From Pyxidicoccus caerfyrddinensis (GTDB lineage: Bacteria; Myxococcota; Myxococcia; Myxococcales; Myxococcaceae): 64,000 nucleotides of DNA. Each line of letters begins with the position of its first letter. Positions within the stretch are counted from its first letter, which is position 1. Both the position numbers and the translations under genes were made by a program. This document shows positions 16,487 to 25,582 of this stretch, one piece after another. The DNA lies in assembly GCF_010894405.1 (NCBI RefSeq), contig NZ_JAAIYA010000023.1, positions 146,231 to 210,230 of the forward strand, in the 5' to 3' direction. The notes under the pieces were generated by a model. The model was not told the DNA's origin. It worked only from the letters and a program-made list of their open reading frames with translations, and searched no databases.

Positions 16487-17748
16487 GCCTTCGCGATGAC
16501 GGGGCCGAGCACCTTCAGCAGTTCCTCGGGTGCCTCGGAAACCCAGGCGGGCGGGATCTCCACATATTCGTCGCGCAGCACCTTCACGAGGCGGTCCGCC
16601 AGCGCGCGCTCCTCCGGCCAGGCGGGGACGAGGTACTCGCGGACCAGCAGCTCCACCGTGGCCTGCTGCCGCCAGATGACCTGGGACAGGCGCTCTAGCA
16701 CCCCGGGCGGCTCCACTTTCATGCCCCGCGCCAGGGCGTGGTACGCGGCCGGGTCCTCCACCTTCGACAGGCAGGCGTAGAGCTGCCCTCGCACCGCGTC
16801 GTCCTGCTCCGCTTCCAGCCCGGAGAAGAGCAGGGGCCGGGTCTTCTCCGGCCAGCACTTGAACAGCACCGGGTACAGCGCGCTGCGCACCGGGGCGAAC
16901 CCGGGCCCCGCGTTCTCCGGGGCCCGCAGCGCGGCCTCGAGCTGCTCGAAGGCCTCGGGAGTCTCCACGAAGGTCCTGTGGCCATACTCGGCGCGGCTCA
17001 TGACGGTGGCGTCCTGGACGCTGTCCATGCGCGCCTTCAGCGAGCCCGTGGTGAAGGGCCGCTGGGGGTCCCTCTTCGAGCCGCCCCGGGCCCGCTCCTT
17101 CTTCGGACAGGGCTCGAAGGTCCCCGGCGCCGGAGTGCCCACCGCCGAGCGCATGAGCTTGCGCACCTCGCCGTCCTCCACCCAGGGGTAGAGCGGCGCC
17201 AGGGTGACGCCCTTCTTCCGCTCCAGCGTGGCCACGAAGTAGTGCCCGGCGATGTCCACGAGGACCTGGAACTGCTTGGGCTGGAGCACCGCGGCGACCT
17301 GCGCCAACACCTGCCGTGCCTTCGGGCGCTCGAAGAAGCGCTCGGGCAGGCGCAGCAGGTGCTCCTCGGCGGAAGCATCCTCCGTCGCGCCGTCGAAGAG
17401 GTCGAGCAGGCTGTCCGCGTCGACGGAGAGCGGGACCCGGGCCTGCTCCCCTTCCGGCACCTCGAACCCGGCCAGCTCCTCCTCCTTCAAGGACCAGGAG
17501 ACCTGCACCTCGTCGAGCCCGATGTCGGAGGCCAGGAACACGCCGTGCTCGAATTCCCAGGACGTGTCCTGGAACACCACGCAGATGAGCGCCTCCGGAA
17601 ATTCTTCCAGGGCGTCCAGCAGCACCTGCTCCACCTTCTCCTTCTCGTGCAGCTCCGGGCCCGCGGTGATGCCGTGCCGCTGGAGCGTTGGCTGCACCTC
17701 TTCCGGAGCCTGGCAGCCACGAATGATGACGTAGTCGACGTGGGGCAT
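16483..17748 (-). CDS. hypothetical protein with HEAT-like C-terminal half
   Basis: A 421-residue soluble protein without a family I can name. The N-terminal half is acidic and beta/alpha mixed (MPHVDYVIIRGC, then a Glu-rich stretch). The C-terminal half is helical, with repeats such as QLEAALRAPENAGPGF and ARGMKVEPPGVLERLSQVIW, resembling HEAT-type repeats. There is no signal peptide or membrane segment. It follows the METTL25-like gene by 16 bp on the same strand and is probably co-transcribed. The pair is bracketed by IS91 transposase fragments. A shared function with the methyltransferase is inferred from spacing only. Confidence 0.65.
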   Translation of the reverse strand: MPHVDYVIIRGCQAPEEVQPTLQRHGITAGPELHEKEKVEQVLLDALEEFPEALICVVFQDTSWEFEHGVFLASDIGLDEVQVSWSLKEEELAGFEVPEGEQARVPLSVDADSLLDLFDGATEDASAEEHLLRLPERFFERPKARQVLAQVAAVLQPKQFQVLVDIAGHYFVATLERKKGVTLAPLYPWVEDGEVRKLMRSAVGTPAPGTFEPCPKKERARGGSKRDPQRPFTTGSLKARMDSVQDATVMSRAEYGHRTFVETPEAFEQLEAALRAPENAGPGFAPVRSALYPVLFKCWPEKTRPLLFSGLEAEQDDAVRGQLYACLSKVEDPAAYHALARGMKVEPPGVLERLSQVIWRQQATVELLVREYLVPAWPEERALADRLVKVLRDEYVEIPPAWVSEAPEELLKVLGPVIAKA

Positions 17749-17764
17749 GCCGGGAGGATAGCCC

Positions 17765-18976
17765 CTAACTCCGCGACGCGATGAGCGCGAGGTTGCGCGG
17801 AGACAGGCGCGGATCGAAGAGCTGGAGGAGCTCGACCTGGAAGCCCAGCTCCTCCAGGAGGAGCGCGCGATCCAGCAGGAGCACGACCTCCAACGCCCTC
17901 GCGAAGCGGTCCCTCAGCAGATGGCAGAGCAAGAGCTCCCGCGTCTCGGCGCGAACGGACACCTCGAAGGCATCCAGCTCGGCGTCCGTCATGCCGGGCT
18001 CGAGGCCCAGGCGCTCCAGGCGGTCGAGCGCGTAGACGGCGAAGCGTCCGTCATAGAGCGCCCGGGGCGCGTCCCCTGCCCTCACGAAGCCACGCTCGGG
18101 AAAGTGCCGCCTCGATAGGAGATGGAACGCGAAGCGCCACGCGTACACCCGCTTCATCCGCGCGAACTCCACCTCGGTCTTGTGATGCCGTCCCCGCGTC
18201 GTCAGCGCCAGGGCATGCGGGGTGAAGGGCAGCGGCTGCGCCCCCCCGAAACGGGAGACGGGGTAATCCCGCGGGGCCTCCAGCTTGTCGTAGCAGCAGC
18301 CGATGTTCAGGACGAAGCCCGCCCCCTGGCTCTTGCGAATCTGCGTGAGGGCGAGCGGCCCGCAGGTGTGCAGACCGATGGAGGCCCGGTCCCGGCCGGA
18401 GAAGAGCGGATCGAGCCGCGGTTGGAGCCCGTCCTCGACGGAGGCCTGGATGAAACACAGGGTGTCCCCGCCCGAGGGTTGGGTTCTCGTCAGCCACCGC
18501 CGGCCCTTGTCCTGCAGCGCGGCGTCCCTATCGATGCTGTGGAAGGTCCACCCGAAGGTCCGCGCACAGAGGCGGGCGAGATGTCCCATGCCGCCGCCGA
18601 TATCGACCGCCTGGTGGATGAAGCGCGTTCTCGGCGCGAGCAGGGCGAGCACCCGCTCGAGCTCGTGGGTCTTCTTGGCGCTGAGTCCCTGCGTCTCCGG
18701 GACTGTCAGCGCGTGAAGGCCCTCGTGCCAGGGCAGCGCCGTCAGTTCCTGGAGCGCGCCCAGGAGCTCGCGCAGGGCCGGAGGCGGAACGCCCACGAGC
18801 ACCCCCTGGTCCAGCCGCCGCTCGCCCGCTTCATCGAGCGACCGGGCATAGGCCAGCCAGTCCTCGGGATAGGCGGCGCCGGACCCGGGCCAGCCCTGGA
18901 GGATGGAGCGGGACCAGAGCGCGGACCAGGGCCGGAGTTGGTGCGTGAGCGCCTCGAGTCGCGCCTGGAAGTCCAT
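17765..18976 (-). CDS. METTL25/RRNAD1-type SAM-dependent methyltransferase
   Basis: A 403-residue protein of the Methyltransf_32 (METTL25/RRNAD1) group, better known from eukaryotes. The signature GLSAKKTHELERVL (about residues 113-126) precedes SAM motif I in VDIGGGMGHLARL (about 142-154). Then come HSIDRD, IGLHTCGPLA and NIGCCYDKL, matching the family's HTCG and N(V/I)GCCY motifs. Family members are putative or demonstrated protein or RNA methyltransferases; the bacterial substrate is unknown. The ATG at 18976 was chosen at the beginning of conserved sequence; the long ORF upstream runs into an IS91 relic. It is the first gene of a two-gene cassette. Confidence 0.85.
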   Translation of the reverse strand: MDFQARLEALTHQLRPWSALWSRSILQGWPGSGAAYPEDWLAYARSLDEAGERRLDQGVLVGVPPPALRELLGALQELTALPWHEGLHALTVPETQGLSAKKTHELERVLALLAPRTRFIHQAVDIGGGMGHLARLCARTFGWTFHSIDRDAALQDKGRRWLTRTQPSGGDTLCFIQASVEDGLQPRLDPLFSGRDRASIGLHTCGPLALTQIRKSQGAGFVLNIGCCYDKLEAPRDYPVSRFGGAQPLPFTPHALALTTRGRHHKTEVEFARMKRVYAWRFAFHLLSRRHFPERGFVRAGDAPRALYDGRFAVYALDRLERLGLEPGMTDAELDAFEVSVRAETRELLLCHLLRDRFARALEVVLLLDRALLLEELGFQVELLQLFDPRLSPRNLALIASRS

Positions 18977-19008
18977 GTCGGCGCATCCTATGCGCCGCCG
19001 CTCCGCCG

Positions 19009-19125
19009 GTGGGTCGCGAGCGATTCTGGAGCAGCTGGGACTGCCCCCGGCGAGTGCAAGGCGGGCCCCGGCAGCGGCCCTTCTCGGCCCCTCCGCTCCA
19101 GCCCTCACCCTCAACATGGCTTCTA
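19009..19125 (+). mobile_element. IS91-family transposase 3'-end fragment (relic B)
   Basis: The plus strand encodes RAILEQLGLPPASARRAPAA and PSAPALTLN, the last residues of the IS91-type transposase. Related end sequences occur near 31045-31135 and 54380-54440. Together with relic A it brackets the two-gene methyltransferase cassette. The segment RAI-E-LGLP is present in both, so they are two fragments rather than one split copy. Confidence 0.7.
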
Positions 19126-19245
19126 TCCTGCCTGTACGCCCGGCCCTGGATGGGGTTGCCTCGTCCGCTGAAGCGCTTCTCGCAGGCGAGGCGCTACGTT
19201 CGTGGCCAGGGGGGTGTTGCAACCCCTTCAGAGGAGACGCCTCAC

Positions 19246-19581
19246 ATGCCGATAGACCCGGAACATCTGCCAGTGGAGCTCCGCGAGCTTGCACCGGCCA
19301 TGAGCCTTCGCATGCCGCGTGGAGGGTCTCCCAGCCGGCCTCCGCCGGGCGTCCCACCGGGCGACCCGTCGGGCAAGACCGCGTCCTGGGTCGAGCTCTT
19401 GTTCGACCCCGGGTCGCCGGCGCTGCCTGAGCCGGTGCGCGCCCGTCTCGCGGCGGCGCTGGGCAGCACCTCCGTCGTGCGCATTGTCGAATACAGCGAG
19501 CGTTCGATAACCGCCAACAAGGAGGTCGCGGTCGAGCAATTGAAGGCGCGGCTTGGCCCATACCTCGCCTCCGGGGGCTGA
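19246..19581 (+). CDS. small hypothetical protein
   Basis: A 111-residue soluble protein beginning MPIDPEHLPVELRELAPAM, with a Pro/Gly-rich middle and a C-terminal alpha/beta segment ending in VEQLKARLGPYL. A GAGGAG site lies about 9 bp before the ATG at 19246. I recognise no family. It follows an IS91 relic, so its promoter may lie in the short gap at 19130-19230. Confidence 0.5.
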   Translation: MPIDPEHLPVELRELAPAMSLRMPRGGSPSRPPPGVPPGDPSGKTASWVELLFDPGSPALPEPVRARLAAALGSTSVVRIVEYSERSITANKEVAVEQLKARLGPYLASGG

Positions 19582-20071
19582 CGGCCCCGGCCGTACCCAG
19601 GCTTCACGGCTCCGGCATGCTGCCTGACGGAGCACGAGCGTCGTGAAGACGGGGTGGGGGCTCGTGGAGTGCGCGCGGAAGGAACGTTCCTTCCACGGGG
19701 GCCGCCGGGCGGGGAGGGGACCTGCCTCGTCCCTCATGCCGCTCTCCGCCCGCGTCCCGGATGCACGACGTGGAGTCCGGCCCGAATCGCTCAGGTGCGG
19801 ACGCTGGTCTTGCGCGCGCCCCGGCCCTTGTAGGCCTTGCCCGCCTTCAGTGGCGTCGTGTCCCCTTCGCCGGGCTGGTGCTGCTCTCCTGCGCCGTCTT
19901 CGAGGCGCTGGTGGCGCGCCTGCGCTGCCGCCGCCGAGGCGGAGGCCTCGAAGCCCCGCCGCCGCGCTTCCGACAGTAGTCATTGAAAGACACGAGGACA
20001 CCGCCTCCACCCGGTGGAGAAGGTCGAGACGTGAGACTGCGCGCGTGCCGCGCCCCACCGTGCGAACCCCG
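19582..20071. other. gene-poor gap with palindrome and repeat traces
   Basis: No convincing gene. At 19677-19694 lies the perfect 18-bp palindrome GGAAGGAACGTTCCTTCC, repeated elsewhere in the window. CGCCGTCTTCGAGGCGCTGG near 19896 recurs in inverse orientation near 44905. ACACGAGGACACCGC (19990-20004), followed by a CTCCACC/GGTGGAG stem, recurs inverted at 43244-43258. The latter may be a terminator for the converging lipoprotein gene. Confidence 0.5.
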
Positions 20072-21673
20072 CTACGGCTCCCGGAAGATGAACAGCCCTC
20101 GCACGTCATCCACCGCGTAGACGTACCCATCTCCGGGCACGCGGATGCCGAGGACGCCCTCGTACTGGTCCTCGTGGGTGTTCGGGTCCGTATCGCGGAA
20201 GGTGTTGAAGTGCGCCACCTTGCGCGGGCTCGTGGGATTGGACACGTCCAGCACGCGCACTCCCTCCTGGTACCAGGCGATGTACAGCCGCTCGCCTTTC
20301 AGGATGATGTTGTGGATGGAGGTGACGTCGCGAAGCTTGAACTCGCCAATCTTCACGATGTTCGCCGGGTCATCCACCTTCAGCACGCGCAGGTGGGCGC
20401 CGATCCGCTCTCCGCCCTCGAAGGCAATCGTCTGACCCGCGATGGTGCCCACCGCGCTGTGGTGGGCGAACTGGCCCGCGAACCGATAGCCGCCCAGGTA
20501 CCGGACGTTGGCCGGGTCGCTCGCATCGACCACCTTGTACCCGCCAACCCCGTGGCTGAGATAGAGCCGGCCGCCGAAGGAGAAGGCATCATGCGGAAAA
20601 CCAAAGGACTCCACATGGCGCCCGAGCAACTGCGGCGCGGTGGGCGTGGAGACGTCGAAGATGAGCGTCTCCCGGTTGGGAGAGGGCGACATGGCATAGA
20701 GCCGATCCCCGTCCACCAGCACGGTGTGGACGTCGATGGGCCCGCCATCCGGGTAGCTGCGCAGGAAGACCGGCGCGCCCGGGTTGGAGATGTCGAAGAC
20801 GAGGAGGCCCGTGTTGGCGCTGGCGACGTAGAGCGCGTCCCCCTTGGCCCAGACGCCGTTCCAGTAGCTGTTCCCGGGCATGCTGATGGACGTCTTGAAG
20901 AGAGGATGGGCCCTATCGGTCACGTCGAACACGGTGAGCCCACCCGTCTCGCCATGGCGGTTGATGGACACCACATAGGCATGGTCCTTCGCCACATAGA
21001 CGTCCGTGGGCGAGCCAAGCTCCACGCGCGACTCGGAAATGGGCCGGAGGTTGCCAGAGGACTCGCGCTCGGCGCGGCCCCAGGCCATCCGCTCCGCGCG
21101 GAAGGTGCCGGCATAGCGGAGGTAGCCGGAGCCGCAGGTGGTGAAGCAGCCCGTCAGCACGCGGGACGTGGGCGCCTCGCAGCCCGAGAGCGCGAACTCG
21201 ATGGCCTCCTGGTCTGTTGCGACATCCTCGGCCTCGGTTGCCACGGTGAGGAACGTCTGGCCATCCATCTGTGTGCTGGAGACCGGGGCCCCGTGGACCT
21301 TGACGGGCTGCCCATCCTCGCCGAACCGGAGGCTGCCGCCACCCACGGTGGCGTAGGGCTCGGAGTCCCAGTCGCCGGGGTTTTCGTAGCGCAAGGTCAT
21401 GCGGTAGATGCCCTTGCGGTCCAACGCGCCGAGCGTGGAGCGCTTGCACCCGGACAGGTCGAAGGTCTCCTGTGCGGGGCGGCATGGGTCATAGACCGAC
21501 GTGAGCACCTTGCAGCTCGCGTAGGGGCCGGTGTCCACCCAGTCCCCTTGCTCTTCCATCGCCGTGTAGCTCCCATCCCACGGCTTCGGCGCATCCTCGG
21601 TCGAGCCGCAGCCAGCCATCGCCAGCAGGCACGCCGTCACGGCGGCCTCCAGTCCCCGCATCACTCGCGACAT
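20072..21673 (-). CDS. LVIVD-repeat lipoprotein
   Basis: A 533-residue lipoprotein. The signal peptide ends in a lipobox (CLLAMAGC), giving a lipid-anchored Cys near residue 23. An N-terminal Cys-rich domain of about 170 residues precedes a series of LVIVD-type blades: GGLTVFDVTDRAHPLF, TGLLVFDISNPGAPVF, TLIFDVSTPTAPQLL, YKVVDASDPANVRYL, RVLDVSNPTSPRKV. These form a beta-propeller on the cell surface or in the periplasm; function is unknown. I chose the ATG at 21673 for the signal peptide. A C-terminal fragment of a related gene survives near 50920-51030. Confidence 0.85.
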   Translation of the reverse strand: MSRVMRGLEAAVTACLLAMAGCGSTEDAPKPWDGSYTAMEEQGDWVDTGPYASCKVLTSVYDPCRPAQETFDLSGCKRSTLGALDRKGIYRMTLRYENPGDWDSEPYATVGGGSLRFGEDGQPVKVHGAPVSSTQMDGQTFLTVATEAEDVATDQEAIEFALSGCEAPTSRVLTGCFTTCGSGYLRYAGTFRAERMAWGRAERESSGNLRPISESRVELGSPTDVYVAKDHAYVVSINRHGETGGLTVFDVTDRAHPLFKTSISMPGNSYWNGVWAKGDALYVASANTGLLVFDISNPGAPVFLRSYPDGGPIDVHTVLVDGDRLYAMSPSPNRETLIFDVSTPTAPQLLGRHVESFGFPHDAFSFGGRLYLSHGVGGYKVVDASDPANVRYLGGYRFAGQFAHHSAVGTIAGQTIAFEGGERIGAHLRVLKVDDPANIVKIGEFKLRDVTSIHNIILKGERLYIAWYQEGVRVLDVSNPTSPRKVAHFNTFRDTDPNTHEDQYEGVLGIRVPGDGYVYAVDDVRGLFIFREP

Positions 21674-21882
21674 CTTCGACCCCCGGCATGAAGCGCGCTC
21701 CCCGGCCATGGGCGCACCCCGTTTCGTCCCCGGTATACCCGCGGCAGACGTGGCGGCAAAAAGACCGTTGCGCTACGGCTTGTTCCGCATGAGCAGCCCG
21801 CGCGCGGTGTGCATCATCGGTACAACTGTCATGGGACGGAGTGTTCTAGGCTCATGGCCCCCCCACCTCACGGAAGGGCGCC

Positions 21883-23205
21883 ATGCTCTCTCGGACACAG
21901 CGGTGTCTCGCGTCGCTCGCTCTCATCGGTGTCTGCTTCACGGGCTCGGCCTGTGACAACGGTGACGAGCCAGACCCGCCAGACCTGCCCGGCAACATGC
22001 CTCCCAAGCTCACCGGCCCCACCGCGCAGGTCGCGCGGGTGGCTCCTGGCGACACCGTCGCACTGACGCTCGAAGCCACGGACCCGGAATCCGACGCGCT
22101 CACCTACGCCTGGCGCCAGATACCCGCCGAACCCTCCGGTACCTTCAGCAGCACCACCGAGAAGAGCCCCCGCTGGACGGCGCCCACGGTGAGCGAGCCG
22201 CGGTCGTTCACGCTGGAAGTGACGGTGAAGGATGCCAAGGGCGCAACCTCCTTGGGACGGGTGTCGGTTTCGGTGGTGCCGCCAGCCGTCCCCGGCAACA
22301 CCGCTCCGACCCTGACGGAGCGCCCGTCCGCGACGCCGTCCACCGTGGCGCGCAAGGAGGCCACCACCCTCGCCGTCACCGCCACGGATGGGGACGGAGA
22401 CTCGCTCACCTATTCGTGGGAACAGACGTCGCCCGCCTCTCCCGCGGGCACGTTCAGCAGCACGTCGGCGGCAAGGCCCACGTGGACGGCGCCCGACGTG
22501 CGCACCAGTGGCACCTTCACGTTGCGCGTCACCGTCTCCGACGGCCGGGGCGGCAGTGTGCAGGACACCGTCGCCGTGAGCGTGCAGGCGGTGAACCAGC
22601 CGCCGGACGTGTCCGCCAATATCACCGCGCCAGAAACGCTGACCGCGGGCACCATCGGCACCTTCTCGCTTTCGGCGACCGACCCGGACGGAGACACCCT
22701 CACCTATTCCTGGCAGCAAGATGAACCCGCTCTTCATCAGGGTACCTGGGTGGGTGACCGCACCCTCGCCAGCGCGGAGTGGTACTCGCCGGTGATACCG
22801 GGGCCTGTGTATTTCACCCTGAGCGTCAGAGTCACGGATGGGCGCAGCGACCCGGTGGCCCGGAACGTGAGGTTTTCAGTGACGGTGCCGCGCTACGGCA
22901 CCGACATCCAGCCCATCTGGCGCGATGCGGGCTGCACGGGGTGCCACCCCTCCAACGGCTACCTCACCCTGACGGCGGGTGACAGCTACAGCAGCCTGGT
23001 CAACTCCTATGCGAACGTCGCCGCCTGCAACACCCTCAGGCGGGTCGCCCCGTTGGAGCCCGACAACTCGGTGCTGGTCCGCAAGCTGGAGGGCACGACG
23101 TGCGGCAGCCGGATGCCGCGCAACAACCCGACGTACTTCGACCAGAATCCCGGTCTCCTCGTGCGGGTGCGCTCGTGGATCGCCGCGGGCGCGTTCAACG
23201 ACTGA
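21883..23205 (+). CDS. lipoprotein with three Ig-like domains and a haem-type CxxCH motif
   Basis: A 440-residue protein with a lipobox (CFTGSAC). Three tandem PKD/Ig-like domains of about 90 residues follow, each with a DPDGDTLTYSW-like motif (DPESDALTYAW, DGDGDSLTYSW, DPDGDTLTYSW). The C-terminal domain has CTGCH (about residues 350-354), one c-type haem-binding motif, then CNTLRRV and a final cysteine in TTCGSRMP. Such proteins are common on myxobacterial surfaces and may carry electrons or simply a structural haem. It is transcribed divergently from the LVIVD lipoprotein with a 209-bp gap. Confidence 0.82.
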   Translation: MLSRTQRCLASLALIGVCFTGSACDNGDEPDPPDLPGNMPPKLTGPTAQVARVAPGDTVALTLEATDPESDALTYAWRQIPAEPSGTFSSTTEKSPRWTAPTVSEPRSFTLEVTVKDAKGATSLGRVSVSVVPPAVPGNTAPTLTERPSATPSTVARKEATTLAVTATDGDGDSLTYSWEQTSPASPAGTFSSTSAARPTWTAPDVRTSGTFTLRVTVSDGRGGSVQDTVAVSVQAVNQPPDVSANITAPETLTAGTIGTFSLSATDPDGDTLTYSWQQDEPALHQGTWVGDRTLASAEWYSPVIPGPVYFTLSVRVTDGRSDPVARNVRFSVTVPRYGTDIQPIWRDAGCTGCHPSNGYLTLTAGDSYSSLVNSYANVAACNTLRRVAPLEPDNSVLVRKLEGTTCGSRMPRNNPTYFDQNPGLLVRVRSWIAAGAFND

Positions 23206-23256
23206 TTCGACTCGCCGGAAGCCGCGCCAGGGGCCCCCTCGGGGCGGCGGACTCGC

Positions 23257-23274
23257 GGAATGAACGTTCCTTCC
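23257..23274. repeat. palindromic repeat GGAATGAACGTTCCTTCC
   Basis: One of three copies of an 18-bp near-perfect palindrome in the window (others at 19677-19694 and 29052-29069). Here the symmetry extends to 24 bp (CGCGGAA...TTCCGCG). It lies in the gap after the Ig-domain lipoprotein gene and could be a protein-binding site or part of a terminator. Confidence 0.6.
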
Positions 23275-23454
23275 GCGGTCCCCTGCCCCCGAGGCGCGCG
23301 CCACCTGTGCGCGCGTCGTGCGGTGGGCCGCCTCGCCGGACGAGGCGATGCTGCTGGTCAAGCTGGGACTGGCCAGGCTGCCGCCCGCCGCCGCGGCGCA
23401 GGTGCCCGCGATGGATGCTCCTGCCTCCCCCTCGTTGAGTGGCATCATGCCGGC

Positions 23455-23838
23455 ATGAGCGCCCAAGCCAGCCCGCCCGAATCCGTCACCTCCATCTACA
23501 CGCTGGTGCGTGGCGAGGATTGGCGGGCGGCCGAAGCCGTGGGCGAGTACCGCGGCAGCGCCGATGATCAGCGTGACGGCTTCCTGCATTTCTCCACCGC
23601 CGCGCAGGTGCGCGCCAGCGCCGCCAGACATCGCGCCGGAGAGCCGGACCTGTTCCTGGTCGAGGTGGACGTCGCCGCGCTCGGAGACGCCCTGCGCTGG
23701 GAACCGGCTGCCAGCGGCTCCCGCCCCGGCCTGTTCCCGCACCTCCATGGCTCGCTCCCCCTCGGAGCGGTGCGGAGCGTCACGAAGCTGGGGTTGAACC
23801 CGGATGGGACGCACGCCTTTCCGGTCTCGATCGCCTGA
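23455..23838 (+). CDS. DUF952 family protein
   Basis: A 127-residue cytoplasmic protein of the DUF952 group. The conserved run is DGFLHFSTAAQV with a preceding Glu-Trp segment (YTLVRGEDW), then LFLVEVDVAAL and a C-terminal FPHLHGSLPLGAV. The fold is thought to relate to ADP-ribosyl- or RES-like pockets, but no reaction is known. The ATG at 23455 fits the usual family length. It stands alone. Confidence 0.8.
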   Translation: MSAQASPPESVTSIYTLVRGEDWRAAEAVGEYRGSADDQRDGFLHFSTAAQVRASAARHRAGEPDLFLVEVDVAALGDALRWEPAASGSRPGLFPHLHGSLPLGAVRSVTKLGLNPDGTHAFPVSIA

Positions 23839-23870
23839 CGGACCTCGGGGCTGGAGATACGGAAATGGAA

Positions 23871-24449
23871 TCAAGCCTTCGCCTTGACTACCAAAGAGAG
23901 GGGTTGGCGGGAGGCGCGTCCTCCAAGAAAGGCGTCACCATCGATAGGGTACCAACCGTCCTTACGATAGGTGGCGGACAGCGAGACGAGCTTGTTGACG
24001 AGCGTGGGGTGACGCAACGCCAGCTGCAGTGCCACCCCTCCACCCTGGGAGTAGCCCATCACATCCGCGCGCTCCACCTTCAGGGCCCGCAGCAATGCCG
24101 CAGCGTCATCGCCGAACTGCTCGTAAGACATCTTCCGCGACGTGTCCGCGGTTCGACCGTGGCCCTGTTGATCAAAGACAATCACCGAGCGCTTCGCAGC
24201 GAAGGCCGCCACCCAGGGCTTCATTGAGTCGGTGGATAGGAAAGCCCCAGGAATCAACAGCAACGGAGCCGTCTTGGACTTGCCCAGCTCTCCGTACACT
24301 TCGTAGTAGAGCTTCAAGCCGTTGATGGGCAGATGGCCACTGCGTGAAGGGCTCGGTCCTTGCGGCTTGGACGGTGGAGGCGACGACTCCTCAGCCCACG
24401 CCGTCACCCCGATGGCAACAAGCCCCATCACCACCATTCGTCGAAACAT
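23871..24449 (-). CDS. alpha/beta hydrolase, C-terminally truncated
   Basis: A 192-residue protein with signal peptide (MVVMGLVAIGVTAWA). The first part of an alpha/beta-hydrolase fold is clear: LLLIPGAFLST (oxyanion region), IVFDQQGHGRT, and the nucleophile elbow GYSQGG. Homologues are about 270 residues and carry the catalytic Asp and His in the last third. Here the sequence stops soon after LVSLSATYRKDGWYP with an unrelated tail, so Asp and His are missing. It is probably non-functional, although the reading frame is clean. Confidence 0.7.
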   Translation of the reverse strand: MFRRMVVMGLVAIGVTAWAEESSPPPSKPQGPSPSRSGHLPINGLKLYYEVYGELGKSKTAPLLLIPGAFLSTDSMKPWVAAFAAKRSVIVFDQQGHGRTADTSRKMSYEQFGDDAAALLRALKVERADVMGYSQGGGVALQLALRHPTLVNKLVSLSATYRKDGWYPIDGDAFLGGRASRQPLSLVVKAKA

Positions 24450-24581
24450 CCGGCTGGCCTCCTCGAAAGAGAGCGCCGCTTATGCCCCAGCAGACACGGA
24501 GCGTCGACGACTCACTTCTGCGATGTGGAGCACTTCACATCCAAGGCAATCGGGTAAAAGACAGCGCTCGAGGAGACGTGC

Positions 24582-25373
24582 ATGCCGAAGAAGATGACGC
24601 TGTCCCAGGTGATGAAGCAGCTCGAGGATCAGGGCAACGAGAAGGTGCGCCAGCGCTACGTGCGCGATGGCGTGGGGGACAACGTTTTCGGCGTGCTGCT
24701 CGGCAAGATCCGTGGCCTCGCAGAGGCGCTCGGGACGAACCACGGGCTCGGCATGGAGCTGTGGGCGACGGGCAACTACGAGGCGCGCATCCTCGCGTGC
24801 ATGCTGCTCGAGCCCGCGGCGCTCACCGAGAAGGAGGCGCGCGCGCTCCTCGAGCCGCTCTCGAACCCGACCCTGGTCGACGAGCTCGTCGGGCGCGTGC
24901 TCGTGCATGCGCCCATCGCCGAGGCGCTGCAGGTGCGGTGGATGGACGGCAGCAAGGAGCTTCCCCGCCGCGCCGGGTGGAAGCTCCTCGCCGGGCGCAT
25001 CGCGCGCGGGCTCGCGAAGGACTTCGACGTCCGCGCGACGCTCGCGCGCATCGAGCGTGAGCTGCCGACCGCACCGTACCGGGTGAAGGAGGGCATCAAC
25101 TTCTGCCTCGTCTGGGTCGGCATCCACCTGCCCGCGTACACCAAGGAGGCCATCGCCATCGGCGAGCGCCTCGGCCGCTGGGACCCGAGACCAATCCCGA
25201 AGGGCTGCACGTCGAGCTACGCGCCGGAGTGGATCGCAGCGTCGCTCGCGCTGCGTCGAGGCGAGAAGACCGAGGCACGAAAGGCGATGGAGGCGGCCGC
25301 AAAGGCGAAGGCCGCTCCGGTCAGGAAGAAGCGCGCCGGGAAGAGGCCCTCTGCCCGGAAGGGGGCGCGCTGA
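24582..25373 (+). CDS. AlkD-like DNA alkylation repair protein
   Basis: A 263-residue all-helical protein of the DNA alkylation repair (AlkC/AlkD-type HEAT repeat) group. These proteins are DNA glycosylases or DNA-binding relatives for alkylated bases. Helical repeats are visible throughout (LEDQGNEKVRQRYVRDGV, ELWATGNYEARILACMLL, WMDGSKELPRRAGWKLL). The C-terminus is a Lys/Arg-rich tail (KKRAGKRPSARKGAR) suited to binding DNA. Active-site identity cannot be fixed by eye. The start is at the ATG at 24582. It is divergent from the truncated hydrolase. Confidence 0.75.
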   Translation: MPKKMTLSQVMKQLEDQGNEKVRQRYVRDGVGDNVFGVLLGKIRGLAEALGTNHGLGMELWATGNYEARILACMLLEPAALTEKEARALLEPLSNPTLVDELVGRVLVHAPIAEALQVRWMDGSKELPRRAGWKLLAGRIARGLAKDFDVRATLARIERELPTAPYRVKEGINFCLVWVGIHLPAYTKEAIAIGERLGRWDPRPIPKGCTSSYAPEWIAASLALRRGEKTEARKAMEAAAKAKAAPVRKKRAGKRPSARKGAR

Positions 25374-25582
25374 CATCGCGCGCCAGGCTCGGCAGGACTT
25401 CGGCCTGCTCAAATGCGATGGCCGTATGCGGAGAGGCGGAGGAGGGGACAACACCCGATGCTCCCGCGTGGTCCGAGAAGCAACAGGCGGGTCGGGTGGG
25501 CGCCGCGAAAATAGGGGGTGCCACTTTTCGCCGCTGCTCCGGTCCTGGGAGCGATGTGACGCATTTTTCCCGGAGCCACCCG

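Noticed and set aside
19643..21691. 682-codon plus-strand ORF
   Set aside because: It is the antisense shadow of the LVIVD lipoprotein gene, which has a lipobox and regular propeller repeats. The shadow shows no protein-like pattern.
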